Source: Eudorina sp. 2006-703-Eu-15 (lineage: Eukaryota > Chlorophyta > Chlorophyceae > Chlamydomonadales > Volvocaceae). Taken from it: a DNA stretch of 64,000 nt. Positions 47,101 to 64,000 of the stretch are shown here, piece after piece. How positions within the stretch are numbered: position 1 is the stretch's first letter; each line of letters opens with the position of its first letter. Location: NCBI GenBank assembly GCA_003117195.1, contig BDSI01000046.1, positions 124,001 to 188,000 of the forward strand. The letters are read 5' to 3'. The notes below the pieces were generated by a model. That model did not search any database. It worked only from the letters and a program-made list of their open reading frames with translations, and had not been told where the DNA came from. The position numbers were made by a program, and so were the translations under genes.

Positions 47101-49383
47101 TGGCGGGGTCGGTTATGAGATGGCGGGGTCGGCAATTAGATGGCGGGGTCGGTTATTAGATTGCGGGGTCGGTTATGGGATGGCTGCGGGCAGGTGGTGG
47201 TCGGCCGAGCCGTCCGTGCCCCAAGGATCGTTGGAAAGAGCGGCATCCACTTACTATACACACGGCCTTGCTCCCGTGCCCTAGTGTTGGACTACTATGC
47301 GGGGTATACAAATTTACGGGTCCTATCGAGATTCGTACGCCGGGGCCCGAAGCTGCCGCCGCCGCCGCCGCCGGCGCCGGAGCTCGGGCGGCGTGGAGCA
47401 GCCGCCGCCTTGGGACACGCATTTCTCGCGACTGCGTACATGCGTCCATTTGCGTGACGGATGGAACGCGTTGGTGGGGCATGCAGAGTTGGTCGGTGAT
47501 GTGTGCCTTCTGCGAAGATGTTGAATGGATTGAAGGGTTGGCGGATTGTGATTGTTGCGGAGATCTGCGGTGGCTGGTACGGCACGCAAGCGCCCAATTG
47601 AAGCGTTGAAGCGTTTGTTGACTTCGCAAATAGGCGCAGGTGCGAAGTACTTACACGCACACATGTGGAATTCACTGCGATGGGGCGGGCTCCCCGTACT
47701 GGACCTGCATCACTTGCTGCCTTCGCTGCGTGCCCACCGCCTCCGTTCCATCCAACACGGACAGCTCCATAGCTAGCTAGATAACTAGGCTCGCTCGGAC
47801 ACTTCCACTCAAATCGGGTGTCGATCGGTCTGTCTGTCGGTCTGTCTGTCGGTGCAGGCAGGTGGTGCGTGCCGATGTGCGTGATTACGCGCAGTACCCG
47901 CCGCTAGCCGTCCAGAGGACATTCGACCACCGTCGAGGGCATACGGCAGGTACGGGTGCAGGTATGTCGTATACACCGCCGCTCGCTCCTTGCCAGTCCG
48001 CGGCGGGGTTCCAAAATAAATGGCAGGGCTGGACGGAAGTACGGCAGCTAAGGAACCAAAGGAAGGTGAAATAGGTGGGTTTGGCAGGAGTTGGCAGAGC
48101 AGGGGAAGCGGCGCGCTGTCGCCGCCTTCTGGGGGCGCCTTCATGGATTTGCCCGATTGGGCCTCCCGCGACATGGGTGGACCTCGGTGGGTGGACCTCG
48201 GTGGGCCCCTTCCGCCCTTGCTTGAAAGTGTCGGGGGGAGTCTTGCGGTGTGCTGGGCCTGCTCCTGAGGGCTGAGGCACGGGCGCCCCGTCCTCTGTTT
48301 TCGCTACGAGTTCACCTACCCGTGGCCTGACTCGGGGATCTGACCTACTGTATGAGGCCGGACTTCCGTTTTGTCTTCATTGGTCACGGTGTTCGTTGGG
48401 TGAGGGGTGCTCCATTAGCGGTCGCTGGGCACTGTCACGAGCCAGGCATGGTTTTCCAAGAGCTCGAGAGGGTGCGGCGCTGGGTGGTCCCGGGAAAGTG
48501 GTAGCTGGGCAATGGGGTGCCTGTGTGGGCGACCTTCCCCGTGCTTGGCTTTATCCACCTCTGGGGATCCCACCCGTTGCCGTGCCTATCCCTTTGGTAG
48601 TGTTGCCCCGCTGTACGCCTCTGCTTGCTTAGGTGGCTGTCTGGGTGGGGTCATGGCCCTCTGCGTTTTTATCCGCGGCTTTGAAATGTGGAGGTGTCTT
48701 GCCGCCTTGTCGGTGGGGCCTGCTGGGGCTTGCCCGGTGGGGCTTGCCCTGGTATACACCGTTGATCCCTTTTCGAGGTCATGGGGACGTCCATGCATAG
48801 GTTCGTTGTACAATTGCACAGTGACAGCAAAGCAAACACGCGGGGACCAGGCAGCAGCAGCAGGCAGCAACAGGCAGTTTGTACATGGGGCTGGGCCTGG
48901 TCCCTGTCAGGGCCTGGGGTGGGTCTTGACATCATTGCAATGTACATCGTAATCGTGTACGGCGGGGATGAGACACCCCATCTTGAAGGTACAAGATAAT
49001 TGTCCGGTGTGCCGTGGCCCTCTGACATCATGACTCACTTACCAAGTATCAGTGGCCTGAGCATAGCGGGGGCCGCGGGGGAACGGGACGATAGCGCGAC
49101 GACTGGTTCCTTGCTGGGGCTGAGAGCGAGGTTCTTGGCCCTTGGACGCTTGGAGGCATTCCTGACAGACCCCTGATGGTGTCTCGCGACGTCGGGAGCC
49201 CCCGTCGCCTCCAAAACTACGGACCGCTGCCAGAGACGGGAGCGGGTCTTGGCTGTGATGGTGATGCGCTCATACGGACGCCCCGGTGGCAACACCCCCC
49301 TGGCGGGCCTTATCCTTGACTACGACTGGCGGCCAGGAACGGGGTGGTTTCCCGGTAGGTGTGCTTCGGTGCACTTGTGGAGC
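44104..49383. other. Spacer downstream of gene C; microsatellites, no gene recognised
   Basis: It should contain the 3' UTR of gene C. A TGTAA motif, the algal poly(A) signal, occurs at about 45748, but it may be too distant to be the site used. Open frames of up to about 160 codons are present but show no domain and no paralogue. Simple repeats include CACACG arrays near 44955-45020, a GGC array near 45655-45680, and the minisatellite at 46.85 kb. Confidence 0.5.
46848..47180. repeat. ~20-bp minisatellite
   Basis: About 16 tandem copies of GATGGCGGGGTCGGTTATTA and close variants. Some units carry an extra GACC giving GGGGTCGACCGGTTATTA, so two unit types alternate at the left end and homogenise to the right. 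Confidence 0.92.
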
Positions 49384-50328
49384 TTTTGGGGCGGGGCCCC
49401 AGCGCGAAGCGCGCTGGGGGGGCCCCGCTGCCCATGTCCGTGTGTCCGTGTGTCCGCCGTGTGTCCGTAACGGCAAAACGTTCATTATCCGCTAAAATAA
49501 TTCGTTATGTTTGTCATATTAATTGTCCTCTATTGCAAGGTAACTTTGGTTTGGCTGAAAAAAATTCTTTGCGCACAAACGGTCAAAGTAAAGCTCTTCG
49601 GTCTCCATGGACCCGGGTCAACGTCCACCCAACGCCTCTCGCGCTCATATTTGTTTCAACGGGTGCCGCGTGATGAATACTTGGATTAAGAATGGGCGGC
49701 GTGTGCTTAATTGAACTTCCATAGTGTTAGATGCCACCAACATCAAGATTTGCCTTTCTGTCTTGCCAGATGAATACAATTCAACAATGTGTATTGAATC
49801 AAAGTTTCAAGATGCAAAGGGATAGCATACCGAGTACCAACGAGTTCTCCAGTTCCGATGGCCGAAGTCCGGGTCTCACCGCGGCTTTTTCGCACCCTGT
49901 TTTTGCCTTATATTTGCTATGTAACTATTGATGGCAAGAGGTTCACGTCTGCTGCGGGCGTGCAACTGAAGGGCTGCCGACGGACCAAACAACTACAGTT
50001 TCACGGCAAAACAAGAATGCTTCAAGCTTGCTTTTAGATAGCTGGTTGACAGACGGATGTGGTAGTGCAGAGGCGTCTAGCGTTACGATAATGCAGATGC
50101 GGTGACGGCCGTTGGCGGCGCGTACTGCAGGTTGGTTTCGGGGCTACCTACCTGCTTGAGCTTGCTCAACCGATCCACCTTCAACATCAACGACACCCTC
50201 AATGGCAACCTTTCACTCTCTCACACTCATGCGCGGTAATAGAGTTTCCGTTGTAAAGCAACCGGCCCATACGGATTGTGGGGGCCCCGCCCTTTTTCCG
50301 GCTTCGAGGAAGCCGACCCCCTACTTGT
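49384..50328 (+). repeat. Dispersed ~1-kb repeat, right arm (inverted relative to 27675-28727)
   Basis: Reverse-complement homologue of the repeat at 27.7-28.7 kb, with the same GC-rich ends (GGGCGGGGCCCC near 49390 and GGGGCCCCGCCC near 50281-50292) and a GTGTGTCC array near 49437-49466. Neither copy has an intact protein frame with a recognised domain. Confidence 0.75.
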
Positions 50329-52137
50329 CCGGTGCGCCAAGGTGGCACAGTTTCGTTTTCAAGCAGTGTGCGGTACTGAGGCCGCGGCTGTCACCGGTGA
50401 CCCGCGGGGGTCCACAGCAACATCTCCGTCCCCCGCATCCCGGCCAAGTGATTCGGCGGGTCTGGTGCGGTTTCCAAAAGAGGCAATCCTGGCGCACTAG
50501 CAACCTGGTGTGTTGGACGGTATGACTGCATGAACCCCCCCCCCCCCGCGGGTGATGGAGGATGGTTGCGCAGTCCTTGGAAGGGGTTGATGAGATGAGG
50601 CGCCTACGAGCTATCTGGGCCTTTTGGAACGCCCGGTCGGGACTACGGGTCCGCCTTGTAACGGTTACAATTAAAAGTAACATCACTAATAATAATGTAC
50701 AGAAGTTTTGAGACGTTTTGAGGCATGAAGGGGTGGAAACTGGCATTTCCTGATCGTTTTTTTGTCCTGTTGTTAGCTTCGCTCAGCCAGCAATACGAAG
50801 CAAAAGCTGTCTGGTTCGCTTGATAACTGTTGGTAGGGAGACCGAAACCAAGGTAAATATGCTTTACAATGAGCGATAGATCTACTTCGAACGCAAACAA
50901 GTCAGATTACCCGTATGGCGAATTACGGCAGCGTCGAACAATCCAACAATGTATGACATAGTGTATGGACGCACGCTGCCTTACCTAAACTCACACAGCA
51001 TATTTCTTCTGTGAAAATAAGATGAAAATAACTTGTAGCTGGAAGGAGCTTATTTCCCGCTAAAGCGTGTTCTTATTACGATTGCATCCCCCGTCTGCCC
51101 TGAGAAACGTTAGGGTGGGTATGCGCATTTAGAGAATTAATTTTACCAATATATTACATTATTGTATATTTTTGTGAATATCGGTCGTGAATGTACTCAG
51201 GGTGTTGCGCCCGTGTTCCAGACAGCTCTTAAGAGCCGAAGGCTGCGCCCGAACTCCAACCATACTGTCGTTAAGTACAATTATGACAGTGTAATATCGT
51301 CTCTGCCTATATTATTCCTGATTTTATTTAATTACGCAGCATTATTGAGATGAGACGTGAAGTGAGATGATGGCCGAGGCGGGCGTGCATGATTACGTAC
51401 CCGGGCGGTTGGATACACAGCGTGAAGCCGTGAACGATTCCCTCAATTTGGGCAATCTTCGTGACATGAATTCATTTTATGTGCAAAGTGGTACAATGCG
51501 GTTATTAGTGCTAAATGTTTTTGGTGGTGAAGCAGGTCGAGCAGGCTATATGCCTGGAGCTCGAGTACACAGCGGCAAGCCATCGCGTACTTAGTTGTCA
51601 GTGATTAACCATAAATTGATTGCACAGATCAACTTCGTGGATTCTGTTCAACGCGATGCAGCCAGAACGATTACCGTGCATGCATGGTCGTATATATACA
51701 CGACACGAGATGCCTTTGCGTCGTGAACTGGTGGAAGCCAGTGGTTATTTATATGCCGTTGCCCTTCTCTGCTTACTTTGGGGGCGTTCTACACGTGTAC
51801 TGCACCACAAACGTTCCCAGCAGGAAAATAAGGGAGCGCGTCAAAGATCGATACGCTTTAAAAAATGCAGTGCTTTTATCTGGAAATCTCATACTTAGTA
51901 TATTCTGATATAATTGCGTAGATTGCTTGACACTGAGCCTGTACTTACTTCGTAGCGAGCAGTTGAGACGATGTGCGATGTCGTGCCAAGCCAAACATCG
52001 CATACATCTCACTCACATGAGATATCCAGTTATTGCCACCTTACGAGCACACGCGCGGTAGGCATAGCCAGCAGCAGCGGTTAAGGGCGAGGTATGCTCC
52101 TTTAGTCCATCAGCTTTATCTGCACATAAAATTTTGG
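50329..52137. other. AT-richer spacer upstream of gene D
   Basis: GC falls markedly from about 50640 to 52140. It should hold the promoter and 5' UTR of gene D. Short open frames only. A C-run of about ten bases lies at 50538-50548. Confidence 0.5.
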
Positions 52138-60655
<8,518 letters not shown>

Positions 60656-60812
60656 CGAGGCAGGATAGGTGCTGTGCAGCAGCCACGCAGCTGCTGGGCG
60701 GGATCGCTTCACCTATCACCATCATCACCACAACACCACGCTGCTGCAGGCCAGGCGACGCGCCGGCTACGTGGGAATATGAGTATTTATCTAATTGTTT
60801 ACTGGATGGAGA

Positions 60813-60924
60813 TGAACGGAGATGAACAGATGGACAGATGGACAGATGGACAGATGGACAGATGGACAGATGGACAGATGGACAGATGGACAGATGAACA
60901 GATGGACAGATGGACAGATGGACA
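60813..60924. repeat. GACAGATG 8-bp tandem array
   Basis: About 13 tandem copies of GACAGATG with occasional GAACAGAT variants, starting about 160 bp after the stop codon of gene D and so probably in its 3' UTR. Confidence 0.92.
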
Positions 60925-61226
60925 TACGGTACCCCTCGGCGCGCCGGTGCGTGCAGTGCCGCGCAGCCGACATACATACATACATACACCGCACGCGCTC
61001 GATTGCACCAAGCCAGGCAGGGTCCATCAGCAGGCTCCCTTCCTCACGCACGCACGCACACAGGCCCCGGGGAGCGAGTACACCCGCCCTTGGGCCGCGT
61101 GCGTGCGGACTCGCTCGGCGCACCCTTGCCCGTGCACGTGCCCGTGCCCGTGCCCGTATCCGTGCCTGTGCCCGTGTCGGTGGCGGTGGCGGTGGCGGTG
61201 TCTGTGTGTTTAGACAAGGAACCCAC

Positions 61227-61228
<2 letters not shown>

Positions 61229-61286
<58 letters not shown>
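61229..61286. repeat. (TG)n microsatellite followed by a GGC array
   Basis: About 29 uninterrupted TG units at 61229-61286. A CGG array of about a dozen units follows at about 61308-61345. Confidence 0.95.
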
Positions 61287-61287
<1 letters not shown>

Positions 61288-61313
61288 TGGATGGACTCGC
61301 TGTCCGCGGCGGC

Positions 61314-61347
<34 letters not shown>

Positions 61348-62576
61348 GCCTGCGTCCGTCGTAGCTCGTCGGTGTGGCGCTGCGTGGTCGCGACGTACGG
61401 CGACACGCAAATGTGCGGGCGAGGCGGCGGCGGTGGTCGTACTACTGGGTGCGCTTGCTTACGTACGTATGTACCCACACGTTCCTGATGACTACTTCAC
61501 CTACTTACCTACTCGTATCTAGCCGCTTATTATTATTACCTGGTTAAGCTCGCTGTAGGGCGCGGTGGATGCGGCAGATGTGATATCGAAACGGGGGTTG
61601 GAGCCCGCAGTCGGGCGATAGAAACAGCATTATTCCAGCGATGGGGGGGGACGATGAACGCATGTCTGAGGACCCACAATACATGTATGACTGGGTGCAC
61701 GCACGCACCCCGCCGGCGTGCCGGCGTGCCTGCCGGCGTCCTCCCGGCACAAGCTACCACGTACTGCCGGATGTGTGTCGGATAGCTAGATATTGTCCTT
61801 CCGGCGGTAGTTCGGGACTAGCTAGCTAGCTAGGGGTCGAACGGCGGGTCCCATCCACCTCGTGACGACGGTTGCATGACCACTGCTACACCGTGTAAGT
61901 GCTGCGCTTGGCCCGGATGTACGGCTAGCTACCAAGCAACCTCATTCTTTGCCGGCTGGCGGGATAGATGCATAGATCGATGCGGGATGCATGACTGTCT
62001 ATCTTGGAGGGACGGACTTGCTTGAGGCATGGCATGCCTGCCTGCCCTCAATCAATCGTCTGCCGCTGGCTTCACGAGCTTGCTTGTATCTGCTCGCTCG
62101 TAAGAACTTGTTACGAATGTACCTGCTTGCTTTGCACGTGGTGTGGCTACACAGCTCGTGCTGCCAGCCGGGTTGGTTGCTTGTTTGCTCGTATGTATGT
62201 GCGTCGGGGGTCGTGAAGGTGCGTGATCCTGGCTGGGTGGCAGGTGTATGCATGCTCTCGAAATTCTCGTGTTACTGTCGCGCACTTATTACACATGCAG
62301 TTTCCTTTCGCGTCTCGTCTTGCGATCAGTTCGTTGCTTGTCACGTACGGTGCGCGGCTATATATCTAGTCACTGGCTGGATGGGATTTGTTAAAAGGCC
62401 TCTCGACAGAGAGAGGGCTGGAGAATGCCCTGCTGCAATGAAAATTTGGATGAGGTCCGTCCGTACATGGTACGGCACACATACACGCACGCACCTGCCG
62501 GCTGCCTGCTGCCCCAGGCGGCACGTGCCCCGCCGGCACTCCCCATCATGCATGAGGGCGTACGTCGGGGACGCAG

Positions 62577-62609
<33 letters not shown>

Positions 62610-64000
62610 GTAGCTCCCGTTCTATCTCTGGGAATGTACACAAGTACTTACGTACGTTCTTACATACGTACGGGCACTGTGCGTACGGTGTATGTGTGCT
62701 TGGTTTCGTTGGAACGAGGGATGCGCGCAGCAGGGGGCTGCGGGCCAGGTAGGGCGGGATGGATGATGGATTCGTTTGCCGCAGGAGTGCGACCCATGTG
62801 CTGATGTATGTGTGTTTGGGCTCGCTGCGAACGAACCCGCCGTCTGCTTGCCTGTCTGCCTGTCTGTCTGTCCGACCTTGCTTTGTTCTTTCGTTGGATC
62901 GTTGCGGGAATAATGAAGCAAGTCGCACGCACCCACCCACCCAACCCACGCACGCACGCGCACGCAGTCTGTCCCGGCTGATATGCATGATGAGCCACGC
63001 GTGCAGTGTGTGGCGGTGTGTGGCGGTGTGTGGCTGCTAGCTGGGGGGGCCAGAGGGAGTTGAGGGGTGGGCGAGCGCGGCGGGGGGTGTACGTTGGTTT
63101 GCCCCTGCTTCGTCTGCGGGGGCGCGGCCGGAGGTAGGAGGGCGAGGCGGCGGTTGTGTTCGTGTGTGGATTACATACGTACGGGGTTCGTGCGTGGGCG
63201 GCGTGCATGGGCGCTTGCTTGCCTGTGTGGCTGCGTGGCTGGCTGGATGGGGGTTCGTCGTTGGCGCGATTGGAGCCTACACAGGGACTGACCAGGTAGC
63301 TAGGGGGCTAGCTGTGGGTTGTCTGCTGGTGTATGTAGTCCCTTGTACGTCTTCGTAGCGGTGGCCTTGGTTTGCATCTCTGCCTTGACGTTGGCCGCCT
63401 GCTGTGTGACTGCTGGCTGGTTCGTTTGGTCGTCATCACGCACCCTAAAGGACAGGCTTACGTGCTTGTCCTGTCCAGTCCTTTTGTGCCTGCATCGACG
63501 TGTATGTTGAGAGGTCGATTGCGGCGTCCAGGACCTGTATATCTTCGTTCTACGTATGTATGTCATGGGGCGCCCTGCGGTGGCTGGGCCTTCGCTCGCT
63601 CTGCATGGGTGGGGGTGCAGCAGGTGCTGTATGTATGTTTTTGGGGGCAGGTGCGTGGTACCCGCCGGCAACGAGCGAGGGGCGCAGAAGCGGCCGCTGG
63701 CGGCCGCCGGATCTATCGTTACGTAGCCCGGCGTGAATTCCAAACGAGCAGCAGGGCGTTCGTCCGCGTGGCTCGCTCGCTCGTGACTGAACTAACGAAC
63801 TAACTGTTTCCTGCGTGTTTTTGTGTTACGGATGGGTGGGTGCTGCCTGCCTGATAACACACGCTCTATATATCTGTCCCTTTGTGGACGGGTGTGCGTG
63901 TGTGTTTAGCAACAAACCCGCCGCCCGACCCGAACCAGTGGCCAATATACGTATTACCAGGATGAGGACCGTATGTATGTACAGTAGTGCGTGTGTTTGT

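Larger units (their letters stand above)
60656..64000. other. Region downstream of gene D; no gene recognised
   Basis: It should contain the 3' UTR of gene D; a TGTAA motif is at about 61891. It has GT, GGC and 8-bp arrays and a CTG array near 62578-62610. Open frames up to about 250 codons occur in high-GC sequence without recognisable domains. The last 120 bp (…GTGTGTTTAGCAACAAACCCGCC…CCAATATACG) resembles a stretch near 6855-6910 next to a GT run, and so probably belongs to the GT-associated repeat family. Confidence 0.5.

Noticed and set aside
46848..47180. Regularly repeated sequence resembling a CRISPR array
   Set aside because: Units are contiguous with no unique spacers, and the genome is eukaryotic; it is a minisatellite. 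The arrays at 7396-7532 and 60813-60924 were rejected for the same reason.
48020..48268. Open frame of 82 codons with mixed composition
   Set aside because: Short, overlaps another open frame of equal quality, with no domain or splice context to support it.

Overview
The window looks like nuclear DNA of a green alga, most likely a volvocine chlorophyte (Chlamydomonas/Volvox/Gonium-like). The coding sequence is GC-rich with many short GT-AG introns, the proteins have long homopolymer-rich tails, CA/GT, CAG and CTG microsatellites are frequent, and AT-richer transposon-dense stretches lie between the genes. The species cannot be told from sequence alone.

The core of the window is a family of four complete paralogous protein kinase genes of the CDK-like (CDKL) type. 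Genes A (10757 to 1831) and B (25900 to 19148) are on the minus strand; genes C (36796 to 44103) and D (52138 to 60655) are on the plus strand. The layout is <A <B | C> D>, diverging from a centre near 31 kb. All four share one gene structure: eight coding exons of 6, 31, 92, 108, 129, 157, 96 and about 3100-4000 nt, with every intron in the same phase. The first coding exon is only ATG-GAG in each gene. The spliced products are 1548 (A), 1479 (B), 1363 (C) and 1249 (D) residues. Each has a kinase domain of about 290 residues ([18 protein letters not shown]) and a very long low-complexity tail. The tails keep a few conserved islands, including AGPPAP(N/K)PC and a C-terminal basic amphipathic segment.

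The paralogues are mosaics. Exon 6 is identical base for base in all four. Introns 5 to 7 of C resemble B, the start of its intron 3 resembles A, and its intron 4 and tail resemble D. This points to repeated gene conversion or unequal exchange.

Mobile DNA fills much of the rest. There are three decayed C-terminal pieces of non-LTR retrotransposons (0-1.7 kb, 29.6-31.0 kb, 32.3-33.0 kb). A MULE-like DNA transposon (33975-35583) has perfect inverted repeats of about 195 bp and a 9-bp target duplication, and carries an intact two-exon gene of unknown function. A hAT-like MITE family has three copies, each in a different intron of A, B and D, with 8-bp target duplications. A pogo/Tc1-like element with a broken transposase sits in intron 7 of D. 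There is also a decayed TIR element at 31.05-32.22 kb, and two inverted copies of a repeat of about 1 kb at 27.7-28.7 and 49.4-50.3 kb. The intergenic stretches at 10.8-19.1, 44.1-52.1 and 60.7-64 kb hold mainly micro- and minisatellites; I found no convincing genes there. No RNA genes or CRISPR arrays were recognised.
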